Assembly: GCA_019693395.1 (NCBI GenBank)
Contig: JAAMXP010000460.1
Coordinates: 13,120-77,119 of the forward strand
Length of the DNA stretch: 64,000 nt
Reading direction: 5' to 3'
From: Ettlia oleoabundans
Taxonomy: Eukaryota > Chlorophyta > Chlorophyceae > Chlamydomonadales
The position numbers were made by a program, and so were the translations under genes. This document shows positions 1 through 10,200 of this stretch, in pieces. Below the pieces are notes generated by a model, which worked only from the letters and a program-made list of their open reading frames with translations, was not told where the DNA came from and ran no database searches. Positions within the stretch are counted from its first letter, which is position 1. Each line of letters begins with the position of its first letter.

Positions 1-205
1 GGTGTCTATGCAAGAGGGCAGCGGGGGCACAGGAGGCTTGGTGCATGTGATTATTGGAGAAGGGTGCGCTCCTTATGTGCCACATGTCCTGCCCTGCCAC
101 CCACCATAAAAGAGGCCTGCCTCAGCCCACTTCTCCCACTCCTGCATGAGGCACAAAACCATAAACAGCAGTCAATGGCTGGAAAAGTGACATAGGGTTG
201 CAGGC
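1..205. other. Left-edge non-coding stretch
   Basis: No conserved coding signal is visible. It lies just downstream of the small minus-strand reading frame at 206-448 and is probably its 3' untranslated region or a further intron. Confidence 0.4.
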
Positions 206-448
206 TCAGTATGGAATGGCAGGTGACCACTGCTCAGCTGGCATGCCTTCAACCTTAACGTTAGCGCAGTCCAGGTAGAGCCTCATCTCCACATCGCCAC
301 TACCAGCCCTGCCCTCAAAGTCCTCATCATCACTATCATAGTATTCATCACTGCTGCTGCCCTGCTCATAATCCTGGTCGTCGAAATCGCTGGGCCCATC
401 AGCAGCACCGCGGCGGCCGGCGCGTTGCCGCCATTGCTGCTGCGCCAT
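206..448 (-). CDS. Small acidic hypothetical protein (possibly partial)
   Basis: An 80-residue reading frame starts at the ATG at 448 with MAQQQWRQ and stops at 206. The N-terminus is basic and Gln/Arg-rich. The middle is a strongly acidic Ser/Asp/Glu/Tyr run (SSSDEYYDSDDEDFEG), followed by a short hydrophobic tail. I do not recognise the family. It is divergent from CENP-C, with 355 bp between the start codons, so the two may share a promoter region. The ending is uncertain: the true gene could splice before the stop and continue beyond the left edge. Alternatively the frame is fortuitous, although its biased composition and its start close to a divergent gene argue for a real gene. Confidence 0.4.
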   Translation of the reverse strand: MAQQQWRQRAGRRGAADGPSDFDDQDYEQGSSSDEYYDSDDEDFEGRAGSGDVEMRLYLDCANVKVEGMPAEQWSPAIPY

Positions 449-803
449 GAACTGCCGGGAACATTTAAATAATGTTGCTGACACCCTCGGTACACGACAG
501 GCGTGTAGAGCTGTGTTGCGAACGGCGGGCAGCCGGCATAATGCCGCGGACATGACGCCGATGGGATCCTGTTGGTGCTATATTGGGCCTCCGACCCCCA
601 AATTACTTTTATTAGATTACTCGAAATGCAACGACTCAAGCGGGTCGGGTGTTAACGCAGCGCCTGGTCACCGAAGGGAGAGCTGTCCATTGGACCGCCC
701 AATAAGAAAGCACCGCGCATTTCGATTTCACCGAAGAGCTCCTGCCGGCCCGTGGGCCTGCAGTTGGACAGCCGCTGCCTTTCATCTGTCGTAGCCTCGC
801 ATT
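449..803. promoter_or_regulatory. Divergent intergenic region, hypothetical gene / CENP-C
   Basis: These 355 bp separate two divergent start codons (448 minus, 804 plus), so both promoters should lie here. I see no clear TATA box. The reading frames crossing it have no family signature. Confidence 0.4.
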
Positions 804-3800
804 ATGGCGCAACTCGAGAGCGACGACCTCGAGCAGCTGGCGCCCAACCTACAACAGCGCGCGGCACGGCAAGGCTCTCCTGGTAGCACAGTAGCACTGC
901 GGAAGTACATGAAGGTGCGACCAGGCGCCGGACCTAGGCGGGCTGACGGCAGCAACCAACCCGTTCAGCTCAACACAGCTTGTGATTCCCGCCCTGCAGG
1001 TGCTGGGCGAAAAGTCGGACAACGTGCCAGCGGCCAGCAACGTGCCGCTCAAGCCACGCACCGATGGACTGCAGCCACGGGCGGGTAGCGGGCGCGTCCC
1101 GCAGCGCCGCTTCTTCACCATCAAGTGGAGGTGGGCCTGCAGAATGACTTGGTTGTACACATTACCTGCCGGTGGTTGTGGTTGCAGCGAAGCATGCTGA
1201 TGGATCGTGTTTACCGCTCCCGTCTCTTGCTATACACGCCGTCGTTGCTCCCACCAACTAGCTGCCTCCCACCAACAGGGACGAGAGCGTGGCCGACCCT
1301 GAGGAGGAAGATGAAGAGGAGGAGCTTGATCCTGAGGCGCTCAAAGATGCACTTTTGGAGCAGGCTAAGGGGCAGCGACGGGCACTGATGGAGGCAGCCC
1401 TGAGGCTGGGCACAGGGCGCATGCCGCGGCGGCGTGAGTTTACCATCAGTCTACCGCTGTTACAGCCAGATATCGAGGAGTGGGCAGGTGAACAGGAGGA
1501 TGAGGAGGAGCAGCTGCAGTTGGAGTATAATGATGATAAGGAGGCAAATGATCCCATGCCGCAGCATGGACTGGGGTGGCAGCTGGCGAGTGTCAATGTT
1601 GGGGAGCAGCGCATGCTTGAGCATGCTGAACTTGCGTGCGAGGCATGGGAGGCGGAGGAGGGCGTGCTGGCAGACCAGCAGGCAAATGCCGCTCTGCCGC
1701 CTGCCAATGCCCATGCCGACTTGCCGCATTCAACAGCCGCCACACCAGGTGCAGTGCTGCTGCAGCAGCACGATGCCCAGCCGCAGTCTGGCAGCATGGA
1801 GCTCCAGGCAGACAGCCAGCGTGCGCAGGCAAGGACCCCCGGCACCTCGATGTTTGGTCGTTACACGCCCATGGAGGGTGTGCCGGAGCGGCTGGTGCGT
1901 CTGGCTTCCTACAGCAAGCAGCCACCCCCTACTGTGTCGCGTTCAGTCCGCCCAGCTGGCACACCGGCGGGCTGCACTCCGCTGGAGGGCGTTCCAGAAA
2001 TGCGGCTGAGTCTGCGGCAGCTGCCGGGCGGCCCACGGCCACTGGGCCTGCCCAGCGCCACTCGCATGTGCAGCAATGAGCAGCAGCGCTCCCTGGACTC
2101 GCCCGTGGAGGGGCTGGTGCAGCAGGGTGCGGGGCGCAGCAGGGACAGCAGTGGTGCGCAGGCAGCCGGCGCGAATGACGGGTTTGCAGGCTTTGCGCAG
2201 CCGGCCCTGCGCCCCCTGGAGGGCGAATGCACAGAGCAGCAGCAGGAGCCAGTACAGCGACCCGTTGCATATCAGGCAATGGCAGTGCAGGAAGAGGATG
2301 ATGTCGATGACGACAATGGTGACTACGGGTTTGCGGATGACGGTGGCTACTATGAGGAGGAAGAGGAGGCGGGTAAGGAGCTGTGCTGCGACGGAGTGTT
2401 GTTGATGGAGGCCTGGTGTGCGTTTCCTTTTCGTCTCAAGCCACGTTGTTGACTAATGCCAGCTGCGGCGGTGTTGCATGTGCTGTGAGCTTCAGCATCA
2501 GGTCTTGGCGAGCTGTTGGTGCATCAGCCACATGGGTTGCCCTAGTCATGCTGATATGTCGCTTTTGATCAAACATGAATCACATCTGCTTACGTTCATG
2601 GGCTGTATCAATCTTTCCACCTGCAGCACCCCCTCCCACAACAGCAGGAGCAGCTGGCGCTGACTCTGTGGGCGGCTTCCGCTTCCCGGCACGGCCCTCG
2701 CCAGCACACAGGGTAGATGCATGCATGCAGACGGGCGCTAGCCTGGGAGGAGACGAGGGGCAGGCTGCAGCAGAATATGGTGCCGGTGGCAGTGCAGCTG
2801 CGTTGGCTGGTGATGACGGTTATGATGCGCTGGACGTGTACGGCCAAGAGAACCCCGGCATGCATGCAGGTATGCGTTGGTGGTTGGCCACAGCCTGACA
2901 TGAACAGCTCGATCGATTCATGCGTGTTGCACCTCACATGCATTTAAAATCACGTGCATTTGCCTGCCATGTGTCTTGACACCTTTCTGTAACTGTGGAA
3001 TTTGGTGTATTCATTGACCAGCCTGCTGTCTACGCCCCAGTGGTCGCAGTACTGCCCGAGACCGTGGCGGCAACGCGGCAACATGCAAAACGCAGGCAGA
3101 CCAGGGACCCGGGTGTGCGCCTGCGGAATGAGCTCAAACGCAAGAGCCTGGCAGCAGGTTTGTGGTGCTGGCTGCTGGAATTTTGGCTTGGGTGTGGCAC
3201 AGTACCCCAGGCGGGCAATTCGCACAGCAGGTTGAAGGAACTCGGCTGTTGTTGGCTGACATGCACATTATATAAACTACACTTTGCATAGGATTGTATA
3301 TAAACTTCCGTTGCGAATCGAACAACTCAAACGATGTTGCCAATGCTTCTAACCGTCATATTTCCCTTCATAACCTGCTCATCCTGGTCCCTGACTGCTG
3401 CTGCAGATCCCCGCATTGGACGGCAGGAGGTGCGGCCTGGTGTGCGACGCAGCTCACGTACCCAGCAGGGCCCGCTCAGATGGTGGCTCAATGAGAAGAA
3501 GGAGTTTGGACGAGAGCACAGGTGAGTTTGGTGCAGAGGCGCCAACAGCCTGCGGTTGGCTTGCAACCTTGCGTGCACTGGCTACTGTTTGAATTGCAGA
3601 GTGTGCTGCTTTGAGCTTCCAAATGGGCAGCTAATTGCAGCAGCCAGGCCTGTCAGCCAAACCGTGTGGCATGCCATGCCTCAGCTTCACCAACCAAGGG
3701 TCAACTTGGTGGCGTGACCTTGCTGTGCTGCTCAAAAATGTCCTGTGCCCTAACCACACAGGACGATGCCTACGGTGAAGAATGTGGTGCACACGGTGCC

Positions 3801-4149
3801 CAACACGCCCTGGCAAATGGTGACAGACATCAGGCGTAAGCCAGCCAAGAGGCAGCGGGCGCGGGCACCAACACCACATGACTTGCAGGAGGCGATGGCT
3901 GCCCCTGGGACTGCAGCACAGGAGGAGCAGGAGTGGGGACAGGAGGAGGGGGAGGAGCAGCAGGAAGAGGAGGAGCAGCAGCTTGACACGGCAGAGGTGC
4001 ATGTGCGGCGGAGCGGGAGGCAGGCAGCATCTGGCGGGCAACAGCAGGCTGCCACGCAGCGGGCAAGCAGGCAGGCAAAGGCTCCAGCAGCCAAGGGCAA
4101 GACCACAAAGAAGAAGGCAGCAGGCAGCAAGCGCAGGGGGCGGCGATGA
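804..4149 (+). CDS. CENPC: CENP-C, inner kinetochore protein
   Basis: This is the DNA- and CENP-A-nucleosome-binding scaffold of the inner kinetochore. Exons are 804-914, 1000-1130, 1279-2372, 2627-2869, 3041-3157, 3407-3521 and 3762-4149, giving 732 residues in consistent phase. The diagnostic part is the CENP-C motif at about 577-610: GVRRSSRTQQGPLRWW, then EFGREHRTMPTV. It keeps the Arg pairs, PL and Trp that contact the H2A/H2B acidic patch and the CENP-A tail, and it has the plant-type upstream KRKSLAA. The N-terminus holds two short 'R-R-x-F-T-I' segments. The middle is acidic and low-complexity, with a repeated unit, TPMEGVPERL near 276 and TPLEGVPEMRL near 313. After the motif there are only about 120 residues, first acidic and Gln-rich, then Lys/Arg-rich. 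No cupin dimerisation fold is visible. The family call rests almost entirely on the motif, which is very specific. Confidence 0.85.
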
Positions 4150-4603
4150 GGTGCTGGCGTTTGGACGCACCTGACATGACTGACTTGACTTCATTTGTAC
4201 CAGTGGGCTGCTCTAGGGATGGAGAGCACCTCAGCATTGCTTGATTCCAACATCGTTTACCGGCCACAGACCCACTTGAACCCTCCCTTGCAACCCCCTT
4301 TGTATACTTGTTTTTGTTGGTTGCTGTTTATGGTTGCTCCAATGCATACGGCAGGCTGCTACCGCGCACATAAACTGGTTGTTGTAACAATGTGTTTGAA
4401 GATTGTCAAGGGTGGCTAGGCGGAATAAGAAGGAGAAGAACAGGATGCATACAGGAGCAGGGAAGTTGTCAAGGCAAGCAGGAGAGGAGACAAGGAAGGA
4501 ATAAGAACACACAGAATACATGTCAGCAAGCACACAACGAGCTTTCAACAAGGACAGCGGGTGTAGCAGCATGAAGTGTACCTCCCGACTGACAACCATC
4601 GGG
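4150..4603. other. Convergent 3' intergenic region, CENP-C / RAE1
   Basis: This tail-to-tail gap holds both 3' untranslated regions. A TGTAA element, the usual green-algal polyadenylation signal, lies near 4384 on the plus strand about 235 bases after the CENP-C stop. No coding signal is seen. Confidence 0.5.
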
Positions 4604-6791
4604 TCACCGCCGTGTGCCGCTGGCAGGTCGGTTCCGGCTCTTCACCTCCGCCTCCTGTGGCGCATGCAGGTATATGTAGTTCTTGGCGGTGGCTGGGTTG
4701 TACTCGCTGTAGCCCCGGGACCAGTCGTAGCTGACAGCATAAGCGTAGATGGTGCCGTCCCTGCACGCGTTGGGAGGCATGGCAGGAGAAGCAGGCGCGC
4801 CCGGAACGATGTTGAGCATGTGCTGCCAACGAAGGCGGAGTGGTAGGCACAATCTATGGTGCTGCAAGCATGCCTGCCACTGGCTGCGTCAATGAGTGCG
4901 CCCGGCTGGCTGCCTGGCAGCCGCCCCACTGCCGTGCCCATGCTTCACCGCAGCACTGGTGCTCGCCTGTTGAAGTCGCCGCAGGGTATGGGTTGGCTGC
5001 ACTTCTGCATGGCCTTAAGCCGCTGCTTGCTGTCCTTGTCCCAGAAGTTGTAGGCGCCATCAGAGCCCGCCGTCACAAAGGTGCCAAACTGGGGGTGGAA
5101 GGACATGGAGTTGACGGCAAACACGTCGTTGCCGTCCCTGCGGGCAACCGGTGGAGAGGGCGCCAGGAGAGTTGCAGGCAGACACAGGAGCGGCCAAGCA
5201 GCGGCAGGCATGCGCTGTGATAAGAACCCTGGTGTTGCGCCTGCTTGTGTGAGCACAAGAAAGGGAGCATATGAGAAGCACTGGGCACCAGCAGCACTAC
5301 ACCGGCTCCTTGCTGTCATGCCCTTGCCCTGCTTCTTGTCGGGACCTGGCACCACACCCTCACACATTCAATCATCCCATTGTATCCCACTACACCGCCT
5401 ACACCACATGGCTGCTATGCACGTGCATGTTGGACCTGAAGGTGCAGCAACACCCACCTGTGGCACTTGAAGGTGAAGTTTTTGGACTGCAGGTTGTCCT
5501 CCACGTGGTGCACAGCCACCCGCCCCTCAATGCTGCCCAGCAGGTAGCCCGTCTTGTCTGGGAAGCAGGAAATGCAGCGAGTCTGATACTTGAGCGGTGA
5601 CTGCAGGGACTTGTACACCGTGCCGGGGTTGGTTAGGTTGAACACCTGCAGCAATGAGAAAGGGCGGGTGCATGGGTGGGCTGAAAGGTGGCACATGTCG
5701 AGGCACACATCTACCTTCACATGTCTGTTTACATGTAGCATGCAAGGCATGAATGTTGAGCTTATTGTCACATCATTTCACTGCAAATTCAACCGAGAGG
5801 GACGCTCTATGCGGCAACAGCACAACCTCCTCTTGCAAACAGGCCCCACCTCATGCATCCCAACACCATACTGCAGGAATTGCACACCCAAGCAACACAA
5901 CCAGCAACCGCACCCGCCAAACACCGACCTGTAGCTGCCTATCCGCGGTTCCCACCACCATCAGCTCCTCCTGAACGTCCATCGCATACACACGCTCTGG
6001 CATCTGCTGTGTGTGGATTGGGTTGGGGCTGCGCATGTCCCAGTACTTTACTGTCTTGTCCCAGCTGCCAGTCACCAGCATGTTCATCTGGCGGATGAAG
6101 AAGCAGTGACGGATGGGTGCCGCGTGCTGCGCCACCTGTTGTTGCTGATTCGTCTGCAGGTTCCACATCTTGACGCCATTGTCGCAGCCACCTGCACAGG
6201 AAACGCGAGCCGGTTGTATCAGCAGTAAAAATGAGCCTGCAGCATTGCGAGTGGGCGCGCTGGGCAGCGTTACGCACACCGTCGTGGGGGGCCCAAGACG
6301 GCAACTTTCCATGTGAAAAGTAGGAGACACGTGAAGTAACCGAAGGCTACAGCTTCAACAGCGAGCTTCCAAGCTGCTTGCTACGGCGTGGGCAGGCAGG
6401 CAGTAGTTGGCAAACAGGCAACTATGACGGCAGGTCCAACTAGGCCTTGGGAGCCCTATTGCGCATTCTTTGTTATCCGCAGCGACTTGCGCTCCAGGCC
6501 AGGCTTAGGCAACAGCGCACCTGCAAACACGGTGCTGCCATCTGCACTCCAAGCACTGCAGAGCACCGGCTTTTCTAGGGTGATGGCCGCCTTGGGAATC
6601 GCCTGTCCGTTGCTCTGCACGTCCCAGCACAGCACCTGTCCGCTCCAGGAGGTGCAGACAAGCAAATTGCTGGCGGGGCTGAACTTCAAGCTGCTAATTC
6701 CGTCGCTCAGGGGCCCGGTAGGAACCTCTAGGTCCTTATTCGGATTCGTGGCTGCCGAGGAACTACCAAACGCGCCGCCAAACGCCGCCAT
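4604..6791 (-). CDS. RAE1: RAE1, mRNA export factor (WD40 propeller)
   Basis: RAE1 is a seven-bladed WD40 protein that binds the GLEBS motif of NUP98 at the nuclear pore and acts in mRNA export and spindle assembly. Exons (minus strand) are 6521-6791, 5929-6191, 5458-5645, 4967-5137 and 4604-4760, giving 349 residues, the same length as the land-plant protein. Recognisable blocks in order are SISSLKFSP-like near the start, VLCSAWSADGSTVFAGGCD, LVTGSWDKTVKYWD, VVGTADR, SPLKYQTRC, GSIEGRVAVHHV, NFTFKCHR, TAGSDGAYNFWDKDSKQRL and YAVSYDW. The fourth intron (exon end AACAG, next bases GCGAGC at 4966-4961) is a GC-AG intron. The phase and the conserved FNRDGT junction require this site. The start is the first ATG giving MAAFGG, as in plant RAE1. 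Confidence 0.97.
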
Positions 6792-7229
6792 CCTTGGCAA
6801 TCAAATGCTGGCGGAGCCAGCAGCCTCCGAAGTGCAGGCCTCCGAGGTGCAAACAGAGGTTAAACAGGTGCGCTGTGTGTACATGTAGTATTGGGTGACT
6901 TCGTCTCTGCCGTGGGCAATCTCAATTGCAGCATGGCGGCAGCGTGGCGATACAACCATGTAAAGGTGCTGCCGGCTACCAACGATAACCACTTGGAACC
7001 ACCGCCCGTTAGGGCGTTTGCGAACAACGTCAGATATTGTCACAGGTGTGTCGCCGTATTTCTGTCGCCATCTAGCCAGAAACCTGCCTGTTACACCGTG
7101 CTGCGTTGCAGGCATGGTGGATGCCATGATGACTGAAAAGGTCACATAATCATCACACATGCAGCGGAGGCACCATGCACAAGAACACATTAGAACATCA
7201 CGGGACAGAGGGAAGCAATGATGTTCAGC
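6792..7229. other. Intergenic, RAE1 promoter side / TMEM245 3' side
   Basis: These 438 bp should hold the RAE1 promoter and the TMEM245 3' untranslated region. A TGTAA on the minus strand (TTACA at 7091-7095) lies about 135 bases past the TMEM245 stop and fits a polyadenylation signal. The minus-strand frame at 6801-7190 has no conserved feature. Confidence 0.45.
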
Positions 7230-10200
7230 TCAATCACAGTGCGACTTGCTGCGCCCCGATTGCTCCACCGCAAAGGAGAAGGAGTTGGCGGCGCTGTCAG
7301 ACTCGGCACCACTGGCCTCACCATCATCACCATCCGACCCTGATCCCACAACAACTGACAGACCCGCAGGCTTGCTTCGGCTGCCCAAGCTGAGGCTGAG
7401 AGAAGTCCCTGAGTTAAGATCTTCTGCTGCCTGCAATCGCACCGCTGCAGAGGTAGGCAGCCCTGGTGCTGGGCTCGCCTTCTCACTCTCTCCCGATGTC
7501 CGCCGGGCCGCCGGTGAATACCTGCCGCCGCCCTCGTCTGGTAGCTGAACCCGCCTGGTGGGCACGCTGGCCTGCAGCCCTCCTCCCAGATTTGAAGGCG
7601 GGATGCCAGGCCCTCCCACTACCTCGCCAGGCCCCAGCCACCCGGGCGCCTGCCCCTGCTGCCCCTGGTGCTGGGTGACGGTGCGTGGTGTGGCGCTCCA
7701 CAGCCGGTGCAGCGGTCCGCCGTCCGGCACTGTGCCACCCCCAGCACCCATAAACTCTGAGTGTAGGTTGTAGAACACCGACAGCAGGGACAGCAGGATG
7801 GGGCCCTGCGACATGGGACAAGAAGGAGCAGGAAGGCGCCGTGGCCACAACTGGCAACATTAGTCGCGACTGCATGGCTGCAATACAGCCTCCCAACTTG
7901 AACAAACACTGCATTTGTCATGACAGGCTGCACACGAATCTGTCTTGCTCCTATCCTCATACTCAAGACCTTGCCAAAACACGCCAGGACAGCGCAGCAG
8001 CATCAGGAGTGTCTCACCAGGAGGCAGCCCTGCAGCGGGTTTTCAAACGCGTAGATGCCCCCCAGAATGCCCAGCGACAGCATGTAGGGGTGGCCACCGG
8101 GGATGTCCTGCAGGCAACCGGCCAGGCCCATACTCGGTTGCCCAGCAACAGTGGGAAGTGAGGAAGCCAGCCGCTACAAACCATCAACCCACACAATCAT
8201 ATGCATCGCTCACACATATTGCAAACAACACGCACCCTGCCCACCCACCCACCTCCAATATGGCAGTGTCCCCAATGTAGTAGCCCATGAAGTGCAGAGC
8301 AAAGAACAGGATGGCAGCCAGCAGGCGCCCCTGGGCCAGCAGCACCACGCAGCCAGGCAGCGCCACGGCATATGTGGGCACAAACGGCAGCAGGGCGCAG
8401 GCGGCGGAGGCGACAGAGGCCTGCGCACACAGATGCAGGAACGCAGGGAAGCAAGGACTGTTGTGGTGAGGAATTAGGTGCAACAGGAGCCGTCATGATG
8501 GACCTCAAGCATGGAGAAAGGACAGTGCACTCAAGCCTTGTTTGCGCAAGCAATTATGCGTCTGACCCCCACGGGGTCAGCCTGTGCGCTCATAGCAGTG
8601 GCAGCCAATGGAAACAAACACTGGGCCGGCTGCACCCGCCCGTCGGCTCACGGTGTAAGTTAGTGGTAAGCCCATTGCTCTGAAAGTGATCCATGTGAAG
8701 CAGCCGTGGAATGCGATGAGCTTTATGCTGGACACAAGCACCCCTGCGCCCAGACAACCCAGATAGAAGAACGAGGAGGGAGGGGATCAAAGTTTGGCAG
8801 GGGCAGAGTGAGACAGTACAAGCAGTGGGGGAAAATGGGGTGGGCAGGGGATAACCCCAAGCTGGTGGGTGGTTGGCTGTAACAATAGGCAAGCTGGGAC
8901 ACCCAAAGCCTGACTTGGCCGCACACATTCTTCCCAGCCCTCAGCAGCCCACGCACCTCCCAAAGCGCGGCTGAGCGCCACTGCCGTGCGCTGCCTCCCC
9001 GCCTCTGACAGCGGCAGCACGCCTGCAGCGGCCAGAAGCGGGTCACGCTGCGCTGCCAGCAGGTAGTAGAGGAGGGCCAGGAACAGCATGAGCTGCATGC
9101 CAGCCTTGACCACCCCCATGCCAAGCCGCAGCACTCCTAGGCCCCCCATCAGCGCCGCAGCGGTGGTGGATCCTAGGGAGCCGGCAAACAGGCGGCCTAG
9201 CACCCGACCTATGGACAGGAGCGGGTCAGCTGCTGCCTGAGCCAGGCGCTGCAGCCCAGAGAGGTCACCAACGGCACCGCTGCCTCGCTGGGCCAGGCCA
9301 CGAAGCGCGGATGCGCAGATGCGAGCCACCCACCGCATGTCTGCCAGCCCCTCTCGAAACTGGCGGCGCCACAGCTTGGCATAAGCCTGCTGCAGACCCG
9401 CACCCACCTCCCCTGCCAAGCCAGGGAGCAGGCTGCTGTGCTGGCCCGCCTGACGCTCTGCGCTGCACAGCTGCAGCCGGCTTACAGCCGCGCGCTGCTC
9501 ACGTTCAGCACCGTCCACCTGCAGCGCTGCCCTCTTATGCTGCGCCTTGGCATTGGCCAGAGCCACATCTGCTGCCACCACACCCTCCTCCACCTGCAAC
9601 ACATGCTGGTTACGTGCAACCGCTGCTTCCGCCACTTCCACCCCAACCTCACCACCATCGCCGCTCCCGCTAGCTGTCCAGCCAGTCCCCTCTCCCGCCT
9701 CCCCACCGCCTGCTCCAGCTCCTGCACCTGCCCCTGGCCTGCCTGAACTTTTCACAGAAGGATGGGGCGTTGGTTGTGCAGTTGCAGTCGCACGTGCTGC
9801 TTCCAGCAGCTTCACCGCTTGACGCAGCCGTATGCGCGCCTCGTGCAGCTGCGGGCAGGCGAAGCACAATTATTATGGGGGGTGGGTTACAGGCACGACA
9901 GCCAACTGGCAGCGCAGCAGGGCACGTGTGGTCTGCGAGAGTGGGACCAGGCCATCAGGCCATGCTACTGCCTGGCGGGCGGCAGCCAGTGGTGAGGATG
10001 TCGCTAGCAGGCAGTAGTTGAGGGGTTCAATGCCACATGCGCTCGCTGTCTGCCTCCTTTGAATGATAAGCCTCCCTAGTGTGTGTTGTTGTTCTATGCC
10101 TCCCATGCAAGACGGCATGGCTTCAACATCTAGCTGAATCACCCACAGTCACCTGCTGTTCCGCATGCCGCTTGCCATTCTGCGCCGCCTGCAGCGCCAC

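Noticed and set aside
1258..1845. Long minus-strand Ser/Cys-rich frame opposite CENP-C exon 3
   Set aside because: It is the antisense shadow of acidic and Gln-rich codons in CENP-C.
6801..7190. 129-residue minus-strand frame between RAE1 and TMEM245
   Set aside because: It has no family motif, no splice support and unremarkable composition. It fits a chance open frame in GC-rich flanking DNA.
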